Positions 36,801 to 44,102 of a stretch of 64,000 bases of DNA are shown here, piece after piece; positions within the stretch are counted from its first letter, which is position 1, and each line of letters starts with the position of its first letter. The translations under genes were made by a program, and so were the position numbers. Source of the DNA: CAZPXH01 sp964591085 (GTDB taxonomy: Bacteria; Spirochaetota; Spirochaetia; DSM-27196; CAZPXH01); the NCBI GenBank assembly GCA_964591085.1, contig CAZPXH010000003.1, forward strand, positions 172,766 to 236,765, read 5' to 3'. Below the pieces are notes generated by a model. It saw only the letters and a list, made by a program, of their open reading frames with translations. It had not been told where the DNA came from and ran no database searches.

Positions 36801-37199
36801 ACCCGGGTCGGCGTCCTCGTCGAACGTCGAGTCAGTTCCGCCTTCAGCGGCATCGGGAGCCTCGTCAGAGAGCAGACTGTCGGCCGCGCCGGCGGTGACA
36901 ATAGCCTCGGTGACGGACCCCTGACGCACGGAGAGCCCCACGGTCACAATAAGTGCGTCTTCAAAGTACAGATCAAACTCATGAGAGCCGGGAGGGTAGG
37001 TGAAGTTAATAAGCCCGCTTCTGTTGGAAACCACGGTTCTCTCCGGGAGACGGACCTCCACCCCCTCAAGCGGAGCGCCGTCCTGTGAAAAGATGTAGAT
37101 CTGCACCTCACCGCGATTATCCTGCGCAGAGACCGTCACAAGCCCTGCTGTGAGCGTGAGGACCATCACTGCTGCCAGAAAAATATTCCGTTTTATCAT
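33852..37199 (-). CDS. TonB-dependent outer-membrane receptor
   Basis: A 1115-residue receptor. A signal peptide (IFLAAVMVLTLTAGLVTVSA) is followed by two carboxypeptidase-regulatory-like domains: EVQIYIFSQDGAPLEGVEV at ~30-95 and GRVTALEDGSPIAGATIVF at ~135-210. A TonB-box-like EEVRVEG comes next, then the plug with DAAGALRRITGLTIVGGRFVYVRG. The long barrel has repeated aromatic strands and C-terminal RRLGRVYSLSAKLSL. The ATG at 37199 has GGAGAG seven bases upstream. It sits between the TPR gene and pstS, which points to phosphate or a phosphorylated compound as the cargo. That cargo is inferred from context only. Confidence 0.9.
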   Translation of the reverse strand: MIKRNIFLAAVMVLTLTAGLVTVSAQDNRGEVQIYIFSQDGAPLEGVEVRLPERTVVSNRSGLINFTYPPGSHEFDLYFEDALIVTVGLSVRQGSVTEAIVTAGAADSLLSDEAPDAAEGGTDSTFDEDADPGLITGRVTALEDGSPIAGATIVFRGIDREATTDDDGRFQVELPEGLHTFSVIQPDFSTQTISEVEVVADGETTVDVELTPQAVALAEQTVFAVEEVRVEGGIAKLIEEMADSDAVVNFIGQEQIGRSGDSDAAGALRRITGLTIVGGRFVYVRGMGERYSSSYLNGAGLPSPEVDKRVVPLNLFPAGIIETLAVQKTYSPELPGQFGGGAINVETIGLPDDQYRRRLRTDVSFSLSYKENTTFTTELFEEGGAFDFLGFDDGTRALPESIDDSEFLIGPAGGIGGEGYDEEEREAFGESFARTWSPAPRMIPLDYSGSVSVRDKVELSEFHNFGFTASLTMKDSWNSITERQTFYEPSNDPDTLGRPIHDYDVRLNTRDIDIGALVELVYEDTRAFRLESSSLAVRATDATVEKLQGEYGSEQFDIGETETLWVEQTLLNQALRGRHRLPGLGGSQLVWSYGFSFARSYQPDRRYYVFREDTDNGDFIEEESYLWQDQTSTRRIFTDVNDFVHDGGLSLSIPVGWFGNASADFVDFGLQAFYQTRSSETRRFGYDYDDAGTNKDIVSGDPDDFFTSENIGPDGIFDFAEFTLPTDNISSRQLVLSGYTKADILLFGSSRLSTGVRVEWSRQAVSSFDRFTGDPAPAQVLVPASILDMLLPAVNLTVPTGDDTQLRLGVSATLNRPDLNELSPQEKYSGAPGSGSFQGNPTLKIARLYNADARWEWYIAEREFISLGGFYKYFQNPVERFQLNRGGGELLTTLGNIPTAQNVGAELEWQLTGRYVGDLIRRAVINVNAPTLDQTLRRRQLLGGVAGVFRDLTLTGNFAYIASQIDSSEFVLTLTDPNSGLTEDKAVANTNATRPLEGQSPYVVNVSLGYRNTVSWSQNRDQYTSLFFNYNVFGPRIVTIGTNGVPDIYEQPFQRLNVVLNQSFSQYFSIGFSVENILDPLSETTLSSERSADGSNVVESRRLGRVYSLSAKLSL

Positions 37200-37228
37200 A
37201 TGACCTCTCTCCATTATTTTGAAATCTC

Positions 37229-38416
37229 CTACAACTGTTCCGCTTCTGATTCAATAATCTGACGGAGCTCCACCGCGCGGCGGAACATCTCCGGATCTGA
37301 AATCCCCTGCAGGTATCCTCTCGCTCGCTCCAGTTGACCGGTGCGGAAGTACGCATAGGCAAGGGAATAGCGAATCTCATCTTCTTCATCCGCAGACTGA
37401 CGAACCAGGCGCGGCTCCATGGCAACGGCCTCTTCAAAGCGCTCGGAGGCAAGCAAAAGGCGAAACCGTTGCCGTGTCTTCTGCTCTCCGTCCAAAACCT
37501 GGGTGTTCAGGTAAAACGCCTTCTGCAGGTCACCGGCACGCCGGTAAAGCTCAGCCGCCTCAAAGTAGAGGGAAAAATCTCCAGCCGCGGCCTCCTCTAC
37601 CAGTCTGGCGGCGGTACGGGGCATCTCCTGCTCAAGGTAGCTCTGCGCCAGCAGCAACCGCACCTCACGTGAGGCGGGGAAGCGGATCCTCGCCTCCTCC
37701 AACACCCGAATAGCGGTCTCCCTCTCTCCGCCCTGACGCAGCGCCTGACCAATGGTGAGGTAACTCTCCGGTTCCGGCGGCGCACTTTCAAGGAACGCCA
37801 CACTGCGGCGAGCGGCTTCCTGTGAGAGACCCAGCTCAAGCAGGTATACAATCTGCTGGCGCCCAAAGCTGTCTATGTCCGGAAAAAGCAGTTGCGCACG
37901 CGAGAGCGTCTGGAAGGCACGCTCCCATTGACCGAGGTTCCATTCCGCGGCAGCCCGCACGCTGTAAAGGCTTGGGAACTCCCGCAGACTCGGCAATCGG
38001 TTGATAGCTTCAATGGTCTGCTCAAATGAGCCGGTCAGGTAGTACGCCTGGGCAAGGTACGCGTTTATGGACGGATCTTCCTGTCCGTTCTCAAGAGCGT
38101 CCTGCAGGGAAGTGATTGCCTGTTCGGCGTCTCCCCTGCGCAGGGCAAGCAATCCCTGCAGCGTGTAGAACCGGGCAAGATCAACATCCGGGGCCTGCAC
38201 ATCCACGTTGGCCAGCGCGCTTTCTGCCCGAGAGAGATTGCCGTCTCTCAGCATAAGGGCCGCAATTGCTACGTAGTCCACATCAGCACCGGCTGATTCT
38301 CCCGGCGTCTCGCTCTCCTGACCGCCGGAAGCGTACAGAGGCACGAAAGCACTTGTGAACATGATCATACACAGCAGCAGCGGTATTCCGGTGGAGTTGA
38401 TTCTTGCCGTGCGCAT
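37229..38416 (-). CDS. periplasmic TPR-repeat protein of the Ton system
   Basis: A 395-residue protein with a signal peptide (IPLLLCMIMFTSAFVPLYA, mature SGGQES) and about ten helical TPR-like repeats, for example ARFYTLQGLLALRRGDAEQA and SINAYLAQAYYLTGSFEQ. In Vibrio and Shewanella TonB2 systems a TPR protein gene likewise follows tonB, and loss of it impairs uptake, as I recall. Its start overlaps the tonB stop (TGATG). It is probably a periplasmic adaptor between TonB and the receptor. Confidence 0.85.
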   Translation of the reverse strand: MRTARINSTGIPLLLCMIMFTSAFVPLYASGGQESETPGESAGADVDYVAIAALMLRDGNLSRAESALANVDVQAPDVDLARFYTLQGLLALRRGDAEQAITSLQDALENGQEDPSINAYLAQAYYLTGSFEQTIEAINRLPSLREFPSLYSVRAAAEWNLGQWERAFQTLSRAQLLFPDIDSFGRQQIVYLLELGLSQEAARRSVAFLESAPPEPESYLTIGQALRQGGERETAIRVLEEARIRFPASREVRLLLAQSYLEQEMPRTAARLVEEAAAGDFSLYFEAAELYRRAGDLQKAFYLNTQVLDGEQKTRQRFRLLLASERFEEAVAMEPRLVRQSADEEDEIRYSLAYAYFRTGQLERARGYLQGISDPEMFRRAVELRQIIESEAEQL

Positions 38417-39063
38417 CAGTTCAACCGAAATGGAATCGGTATTTGCGCCCAGGTCTGCACCGGATCACCCTGGTACTTTGCCGGCTCAAAAGTCCAGTTG
38501 GGAACGGAGCTCAAAACAACGGCATCAAAAACATTCGGCGGATCAGCCTCCAATATCTTCACCTCGCGAACTCTTCCATCAACGCCAATGAGAACAGAAA
38601 CAATTACAGTCCCCTCTATCCGCCGCTGCCGGGCGCGGTCGGGGTACTCAAGCGGGCGGTTCTGCGGGATCGGCTTGGTGTCAACCTGGTCCTCAGTGAG
38701 AGCAACGTTGTCAAGGTCCCCCAACAGCGAATCCCGAACGTTGGTCAGGCCCTGTACCTGAAAGTCGGGCACGGAAACCGAAATTCCGGACAGCGCCCCG
38801 CCAAGGCTCGGCGCGGGAGCAACCGGTGCACGGTTGGGGTTGCGGACCGCCTCCCGGCGCTGTGGAGGTGGCGGGGGTGGCTCAGTTTCCGGCGGAGTGG
38901 GAACGGTGAAGTCTATCGCCGTTGGGCGTTCTTCCCGTTGCGGTTGCTCAACCTCACGGTTCATAAAGACAAGCGCCCCAACCACCGCCCCGAATCCAAG
39001 CACCGTGGTCAGGGCGGCAGCCGCTACGCGGACGGCCATCCCTGCCGGGCTACCGTAGTTCAT
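38416..39063 (-). CDS. tonB: TonB energy-transducing protein
   Basis: A 215-residue protein with one N-terminal membrane helix (~9-33), a short proline-rich region (TPPETEPPPPPPQ at ~55-67), a linker, and a TonB C-terminal domain (~135-215) with PLEYPDRARQRRIEGTVIVS, GVDGRVREVKILEADPP and NWTFEPAKYQG. The proline-rich span is much shorter than in E. coli TonB, as in TonB2-type proteins. It overlaps exbD by four bases. Confidence 0.92.
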   Translation of the reverse strand: MNYGSPAGMAVRVAAAALTTVLGFGAVVGALVFMNREVEQPQREERPTAIDFTVPTPPETEPPPPPPQRREAVRNPNRAPVAPAPSLGGALSGISVSVPDFQVQGLTNVRDSLLGDLDNVALTEDQVDTKPIPQNRPLEYPDRARQRRIEGTVIVSVLIGVDGRVREVKILEADPPNVFDAVVLSSVPNWTFEPAKYQGDPVQTWAQIPIPFRLN

Positions 39064-39464
39064 GGGGCTGCCTGCTCCGTAGCCACACCCACCTCTTCCG
39101 CGCCCGCCAGGCGCGCCTGGTCTACTACGTCAATCAGGAGTTCTGCGGGCGTGCGCCGGTCTGCAATAATCAGCACACTTGAAGAGGCCCCTACGGAGAG
39201 CTCATCCCGCACCAGGGACTGAACCATCCATGAATTGACCGGTTGCTCACCAACGTAGATGGTCCCACCCTGCTCAATGTAAATCCGGACGGTATCAGAG
39301 TCCGACGGTACGGCGGACTCCGCACTCGGGCGCTCCAGTGCAACGTCCAGATCACGAACAAACGTAGTGGACACGGCAAAAAAGATGAGCAGGATAAAAA
39401 CCATGTCAATCAGCGGGGAAATGTTGAGCTCTTCTACCTCGTGCTTCTTGGGGAGAAACTTCAC
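39060..39464 (-). CDS. exbD: ExbD/TolR proton-channel subunit
   Basis: A 134-residue protein with a short cytoplasmic N-terminus, one helix carrying the conserved proton-path aspartate (NISPLIDMVFILLIFFAVS, D at ~20) and a periplasmic domain ending near EEVGVATEQAAP. It overlaps both neighbours by four bases (ATGA). It works with the ExbB protein encoded immediately upstream. Confidence 0.93.
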   Translation of the reverse strand: MKFLPKKHEVEELNISPLIDMVFILLIFFAVSTTFVRDLDVALERPSAESAVPSDSDTVRIYIEQGGTIYVGEQPVNSWMVQSLVRDELSVGASSSVLIIADRRTPAELLIDVVDQARLAGAEEVGVATEQAAP

Positions 39465-40051
39465 GCACCGGCCTCCGTAATCAACAGTTCTTTCAGTTGC
39501 GCAATATCATCCCGGATCCTGCGCTCCCGACGGTCTACCAGAGAGCCCACGAGCATGCCCGGTATCGCAATTACCAGCCCGAACTGAGTGGTGAATAGCG
39601 CTTGAGAGATTCCCTGTGCTACGCCCCCCGACTGCGAGTAGAAGTTCTGATTACCAAGAGACTCAAACATCTCTATCATCCCGCTTACGGTTCCCAGCAG
39701 ACCCAAAAGCGGCGCAATTACGATAATCGTGCGCACCAGGGTCCGGTAGCGATGCAGATCCTCTTCAACGCCGAACAACTCATCATCAAGAAGCGCCTGC
39801 ATGCGGCGCGTTCCCGGAGCGTGCACCCGAAGACCGCGGTAAACCGCCTCTTCAAGGGAGCCCCGTGGTTGCTCTGGAAGTTGCGCCCGCGCCTGTGCAA
39901 GAAGCTCACGTACCGGAAGCGACGTGCCGCGTCTGATAAAGAAGGCCCGGTAGGAGATGCCGAACCACAGAAGCAAGGCCAGAAAGAGAAGCGGCCACAT
40001 GACAAAACCGCCCTGGCCGATAGATCTACCAAGCTCCGCGATCCAGTTCAT
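39461..40051 (-). CDS. exbB: ExbB/TolQ/MotA-type proton-channel subunit
   Basis: A 196-residue protein with three membrane helices (~15-35, ~105-130, ~150-172) and the family block IVIAPLLGLLGTVSGMIEMFESL, then ISQALFTTQFGLVIAIPGML. It overlaps exbD by four bases and shares a base with the longer MotA/TolQ gene upstream (TGATG). Paired MotA/TolQ genes are typical of TonB2-type clusters. Confidence 0.92.
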   Translation of the reverse strand: MNWIAELGRSIGQGGFVMWPLLFLALLLWFGISYRAFFIRRGTSLPVRELLAQARAQLPEQPRGSLEEAVYRGLRVHAPGTRRMQALLDDELFGVEEDLHRYRTLVRTIIVIAPLLGLLGTVSGMIEMFESLGNQNFYSQSGGVAQGISQALFTTQFGLVIAIPGMLVGSLVDRRERRIRDDIAQLKELLITEAGA

Positions 40052-41487
40052 CAGCCAGCATCCCTTGCCGCGGCGGTCTGGGCTCCGGAGGAGACATTCA
40101 CTAATCGCAGCGCAGAGACCTCCATGTTGGAGGTAATCCTGTCACTCCAGGAAGAAAGCAGATTTCCCAGCAACAGGGTCGGGATGGCGACTATCAGACC
40201 AAACTCAGTAGTTATAAGCGCTTCCGAGATTCCTCCGGAGAGCAGAGTGGGATCACCGGTCCCGAACTGGGTAATGACATCAAACGTGGTGATCATTCCG
40301 GTAACGGTACCAAGGAGGCCCAACAGAGGGGCAACCGCGGCAAACACACCCAGCGCAGTGCGGAAGCGGTCAAGAGCCGGTTGCTCGTTGAGAACGCTCT
40401 CTGCGATAACGTCCTCTACCTCCTGGGGGTTGTACCGAAGGCCCTCAACGGTTGCACTGAGCACTCGCCCAAGCGCCCCCGGTATTCGCTCGGCCTCCGC
40501 GCGGGCCGCCTCTTCCTTACCTTCCCGGACGAGCTCGGTAACCCTCTGGGCTCCCCCGCCTTTCGCCCCGCGAGATGCACGGGCAAGCAGCATAAGGCGA
40601 GCAGCTCCAAGGAGAAGCGCAAGGACACCAATGCCGACAATGACGTATCCAATGGCCCCGGCCGCCTGAAGCGTCTCCGCGAATGAGCTGCCCTCGTCTA
40701 CCTCTACCAGGGAATCCCGGGACTCAAACACGAACAACGGAAGCGTTGCTTCTTCCGCAGCTCCGTCTTCGCTCAAGAGTGACCGGGCTACCGGCGCTGT
40801 ATCACGGTCAATGAGTCTCAGCATTCCATCACCGGCCGGAGCGAGGGTACCGCTACCCTGCTCTGAGACCCCATACGCCGCAATGCGGCCTACCGAAACA
40901 ACACTGCCGCTTACCTGGGCGCCGTCTTCCAGAAAGAACTCGCCGGGAGAGCGGGTTATTCGGGAGCTGCTATCAAGCACAGAGAACGACTGGTCAATGA
41001 CATAGTCCAGTTCCGCGGCGAGGCGCTGAGCGCCTTCTACACTGCTCTCAAACGGCGCTACGTCAAACTCTTCAAGACGTCCGTTTGCCTGCTCCACCAC
41101 CTGCTGCACCACGTCATCGGTGTTGCGCGTGGCGGCAGCCTCATCCAGCAGTACGTTCAGCTCCTCCTGCCGCCGATCAACGGACCTGCGCAGCTCCAGG
41201 AGCTCCTCTTCCAGCGCGTCAAGACGAGCACGGCTCTGCCGCACCCGCTGCTCACCCGAGGCCGTTGCCTCCTCAAGACGGCTTGTCAGCAACCGAATCT
41301 CGCTGTCCAGAAAGACAAATTCCCGCTGATAGGCCGCCTGCAGGGAATCAAGCGCCTGCTCACTCGCGTTCTCCTGGTTTTCCTGGGCCACAAGTACGAA
41401 GGCCGGCCCGGCCAGAAGCCCAACGCCAAGAAGAACGGCGACTATCCCACGTGGCCCCGTGGAACATCTGCGTGCGTTTCTGTTCAT
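40051..41487 (-). CDS. TtpC-like long MotA/TolQ/ExbB protein
   Basis: A 478-residue protein. A signal/anchor helix (~20-35) is followed by a long coiled coil (~40-120, e.g. LQAAYQREFVFLDSEIRLL) and a periplasmic middle with GEFFLEDGAQVSGSVVSVG. The C-terminal MotA/TolQ domain (~275-465) has VAPLLGLLGTVTGMITTFDV and ISEALITTEFGLIVAIPTLL. This matches the TtpC protein of Vibrio TonB2 systems in size and domain order. The ATG at 41487 has GAAGGA five bases upstream. An ATG at 41502 overlaps the DUF3450 stop but lacks a ribosome site. Confidence 0.88.
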   Translation of the reverse strand: MNRNARRCSTGPRGIVAVLLGVGLLAGPAFVLVAQENQENASEQALDSLQAAYQREFVFLDSEIRLLTSRLEEATASGEQRVRQSRARLDALEEELLELRRSVDRRQEELNVLLDEAAATRNTDDVVQQVVEQANGRLEEFDVAPFESSVEGAQRLAAELDYVIDQSFSVLDSSSRITRSPGEFFLEDGAQVSGSVVSVGRIAAYGVSEQGSGTLAPAGDGMLRLIDRDTAPVARSLLSEDGAAEEATLPLFVFESRDSLVEVDEGSSFAETLQAAGAIGYVIVGIGVLALLLGAARLMLLARASRGAKGGGAQRVTELVREGKEEAARAEAERIPGALGRVLSATVEGLRYNPQEVEDVIAESVLNEQPALDRFRTALGVFAAVAPLLGLLGTVTGMITTFDVITQFGTGDPTLLSGGISEALITTEFGLIVAIPTLLLGNLLSSWSDRITSNMEVSALRLVNVSSGAQTAAARDAG

Positions 41488-41498
41488 TGTGTTCCTTC

Positions 41499-42287
41499 TC
41501 ATCCGTCGTACCCCGGATTGGGCAGCGGAAAGAAGCCCTGGCGGACGTTTCGCCGCAGCTCCCCGAACAGGGCATCTATCTGTTCCTGCGAGCGCCGGTC
41601 ATCCACAATCGTGTAGACGTACCGTCCATCCTGCTGCTCCACGTATCCAAGCTCACCGGTCAGAGTTCTGAAGTACATGTAGATCATGCCAAGCCTGGCA
41701 ACCTCCGCCAATCTCTCTTCTCCGTCTATGACAACGGGCTGCCTGTAGAGACCGGAGTCTGAGAGAAGGCGGAACTCGGAGTCCACCAGATTCCACAGAC
41801 GGGTAAGCGCCGTCTGATCACCCAGCGTTCCGTCCTGCCGCAGGCGCGCGATGGTATCAAGCGCCCCAAGCCGCTGGCTGCGTTGGAAAGGAAGGCCATT
41901 GTCAACATGCTCGCGCAGCATGCTCTCCAGTCGGTCCACCACCGGGGTGACGTCAACGGAACCCTCTGAGGCACGCTCGATTCGCGATTGAGCCTCTGCA
42001 ATCTCACGTTCCAACTGCTCAAGCTGGAGCGCCTCCCGGTTCACCAGCGCCTCAACGTCCGCCGTTTGTGTGGCCAGGGAGCGAAGCTGCTCACCGTACT
42101 CGGTTTTCACCAGATCAAGCTCATCGGAGAGCGTCTCAAGCTGTGAGCGCTGTTCGGCAATTCTCTGTGCCAGATTCTGCAGTTGCTCGCTCTGTGCGCT
42201 CACCGCTCCGGCGCCAATCAGCAGCACGACAGCCAGCAGCGTAGCGCGCGCCCACGATTCTCTTTTGCCTGTTTTTCTGACGTACAC
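41499..42287 (-). CDS. DUF3450 periplasmic coiled-coil protein
   Basis: A 262-residue protein with a signal peptide (ATLLAVVLLIGAGAVSAQ). A coiled coil runs from ~35 to ~115 (SEQLQNLAQRIAEQRSQLET...). A C-terminal part has GLPFQRSQRLGALD, the EFRLLSDSGLYRQPVVIDG segment and YMYFRTLTGELGYV, which fit DUF3450. In Vibrio and Shewanella this gene heads the same TonB2 order (DUF3450, ttpC, exbB2, exbD2, tonB2, TPR). The start is a GTG at 42287 preceded by GGGGAA. Confidence 0.85.
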   Translation of the reverse strand: MYVRKTGKRESWARATLLAVVLLIGAGAVSAQSEQLQNLAQRIAEQRSQLETLSDELDLVKTEYGEQLRSLATQTADVEALVNREALQLEQLEREIAEAQSRIERASEGSVDVTPVVDRLESMLREHVDNGLPFQRSQRLGALDTIARLRQDGTLGDQTALTRLWNLVDSEFRLLSDSGLYRQPVVIDGEERLAEVARLGMIYMYFRTLTGELGYVEQQDGRYVYTIVDDRRSQEQIDALFGELRRNVRQGFFPLPNPGYDG

Positions 42288-42382
42288 GTGTTCCCCGTTT
42301 CCCGCAACCCTGTGTCAAAAACTTCTACCGTTCGTTTCTGCAGCGGGCCCTCACCGCGCCCCGTTCCAGAAACGTGATCCGC

Positions 42383-42401
42383 CGGCGGGCAAAGCCCGCC
42401 G
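42383..42401. terminator. strong hairpin between the lipoprotein gene and the Ton genes
   Basis: CGGCGGGC-AAA-GCCCGCCG, an eight-base-pair perfect GC stem with a three-base loop, 36 bases after the lipoprotein stop. No T-run follows on the minus strand. It is therefore more likely an mRNA-stabilising or attenuating structure that lets the lipoprotein be made in excess of the motor genes than a full terminator. Confidence 0.55.
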
Positions 42402-42436
42402 ACGAATCACCGTGAGATCTGATCTATCCCGAACGA

Positions 42437-43864
42437 TTAGTTCGCGGGAGTTTCGATCCAGGCGCTCCACCAGTCAGTCGTTCCGTCGTACGCACCAATG
42501 TAGTCGGTGGCCACGAGGGCGTTGCCCGCGGGATCGGTTGCGGGGAGGGTCTCCGCAGCAAAGGTGCCGGCAGTTGGCTCTACATCAAAGTCGGCTGACC
42601 AGACGCCGCCCGAGAGCGTCGCAACCGCACCTTCGATACCCGAGCCCGAAGGGCGCAGCTCGTTTCCGCTAGTGGGAGTCTCGAGGTCTAGGTTGTCGGA
42701 AATTTTATTGCCGTCATCGTCGGTTACGGTATTGTCACCACCAACAATGAGTGTTCCGAAGTAGTCGATGGTCGCTCCACCCTTGTCGGCGTAGGGAGCC
42801 TGGCTGTTCGCCTCCTGCATGTCCAGGACGCTGTTGTAGACGTCGTAGTTCGCGTCACTCTTGAAGTCAAAGCCGGCACTCGCGGCCGAGCCTGCGATAG
42901 CGGTAATGTTCGCAAGTATTGCGTTGGACGGGGGGAAGACGTCGGTGGCGTCTCCGTCCGCCTCTACAATGGAACCCGCGTCATCGCTGTAGCTCTGGAG
43001 AATCACGAACTGTGCCGAGCCGTTCCAGCCGTCGTCGCCGTCAAGCGAGTCATCCTGGATGCCGGTTGCAACGTAGTACCTGACTCCAACGCTTCCGCCA
43101 AAGAACTCAATACCGTCGTCCGCGTTGCGGTGAACCTGGAAGTACTCCGCGGTAGTTCCACTGCCAACAGCCTGGAAGACAATACCGTTGAGCTCGTTGT
43201 CCGGGGTGAAGAGCTTGCCGCCGAACTGCACGCGGACATAGCGGATTGTTCCGGAGTCGTCATCATCGATGGGCTCCTCGCCGCCGCCGTACTCACCGGT
43301 GCCGCCTTCGCCTTCAGCGTAACCACCCTGCACGCGAGCGTATCCATTGATGATCAGCCCGCCCCAGTCGCCGGCTTGACGGTCACCGGGTTCGTTGGCG
43401 GAGGTGAACGTAATAGGATTGGCCGCGGTGCCGTCCGCGTTGATCTTGGAGCCGCGGGTGATGATCAGAACGCCGGGATTCGCCGAACTGGTGTCCCCGC
43501 GAACGGTCGTTCCGGGCTCAATGGTAAGCGTGTTTCCACTTGCCTCATCGGGATTCTGTGCGTTGTTCCCGATGAAGACCGATCCGGCGAGATACCAGGC
43601 CTTGTCCGCGGTAAACGTGATGTCCTCGGTAAACGTGCCCTGAACCAACACCTGGGTCTCTTCTGCTCCGTCGAACTCACTGTCGCGCTCTGCAAACAGG
43701 CCCTGCCCGTTGCTGTCAACGAAAGTGACTACCCAGCCACCGGTGATTTCGTCACCAACTACTGCAATTGGGCCCGCATCAGGCCCTGCGGTGTCACAGC
43801 CGACCAGGACCAGAATGCCTGCAACCAGCAGACCAAGCAGTACCCGTACTGTTTTGATACTCAT
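42437..43864 (-). CDS. surface or periplasmic lipoprotein, beta-helix-like
   Basis: A 475-residue lipoprotein. The N-terminus LLGLLVAGILVLVGC gives a lipobox with Cys at residue 23. The mature part is acidic, rich in Gly, Asp and Thr, and has the pattern LTIEPGTTVRGDT, GVLIITRGSKINADGTAANP, GDWGGLIINGYARVQ, GTIRYVRVQFGGK and GIEFFGG. That pattern suggests a parallel beta-helix. Similar proteins accompany TonB-dependent receptors in other phyla, as I remember them. GAGGAGG precedes the ATG. As first gene of the block it may bind cargo at the cell surface for the receptor. Confidence 0.85.
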   Translation of the reverse strand: MSIKTVRVLLGLLVAGILVLVGCDTAGPDAGPIAVVGDEITGGWVVTFVDSNGQGLFAERDSEFDGAEETQVLVQGTFTEDITFTADKAWYLAGSVFIGNNAQNPDEASGNTLTIEPGTTVRGDTSSANPGVLIITRGSKINADGTAANPITFTSANEPGDRQAGDWGGLIINGYARVQGGYAEGEGGTGEYGGGEEPIDDDDSGTIRYVRVQFGGKLFTPDNELNGIVFQAVGSGTTAEYFQVHRNADDGIEFFGGSVGVRYYVATGIQDDSLDGDDGWNGSAQFVILQSYSDDAGSIVEADGDATDVFPPSNAILANITAIAGSAASAGFDFKSDANYDVYNSVLDMQEANSQAPYADKGGATIDYFGTLIVGGDNTVTDDDGNKISDNLDLETPTSGNELRPSGSGIEGAVATLSGGVWSADFDVEPTAGTFAAETLPATDPAGNALVATDYIGAYDGTTDWWSAWIETPAN

Positions 43865-43883
43865 GGTATCCTCCTCGTAGATT

Positions 43884-43903
43884 TATCCAGATAGCTATCC
43901 AGA
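43884..43903. repeat. direct repeat TATCCAGA x2, 12-bp period
   Basis: TATCCAGA at 43884-43891 and again at 43896-43903. The stretch between them also makes the palindrome GATAGCTATC. It lies in the untranslated leader or promoter of the lipoprotein gene. It may be a second regulator site, but it is short. Confidence 0.35.
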
Positions 43904-43925
43904 CGTACGGAGCGTATCACTGCTT

Positions 43926-43975
43926 CTGTTAGGCTTGGGTTAGTGTTGAAGGCGGAATTGGTAAATTTGGGTTAG
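43926..43975 (-). promoter_or_regulatory. Pho-box-like tandem direct repeats
   Basis: On the minus strand two 7-4-7 units occur: CTAACCC-AAAT-TTACCAA (43975-43958) and CTAACCC-AAGC-CTAACAG (43943-43926), with their first repeats 32 bases (three helical turns) apart. PhoB/PhoP-type boxes are seven-base (or similar) direct repeats at 11-base spacing with an A/T-rich spacer, and cyanobacterial ones have a TTAACC-like core, so layout and core both fit. The proximal unit ends about 60 bases before the lipoprotein ATG. Regulation by phosphate limitation is inferred. Confidence 0.5.
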
Positions 43976-44047
43976 GCCCCCAACCCGAACGCCACAGGGG
44001 CGAGGAGGAGGAACGCGGGAATGAGCAGCACTGCCGTGATCCGGAGC

Positions 44048-44057
44048 GGATTAATCC
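44048..44057. repeat. palindrome GGATTAATCC before the peptide transporter operon
   Basis: A perfect ten-base palindrome 45 bases upstream of the binding-protein ATG, followed by the partial copy CTTAATCG. It may be an operator for the transporter operon. The remainder of the 43976-44102 stretch shows no gene. Confidence 0.25.
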
Positions 44058-44102
44058 AATCTTAATCGCGGGGCACCATGCTCCTGGCACGAGGAGATAC
44101 TC

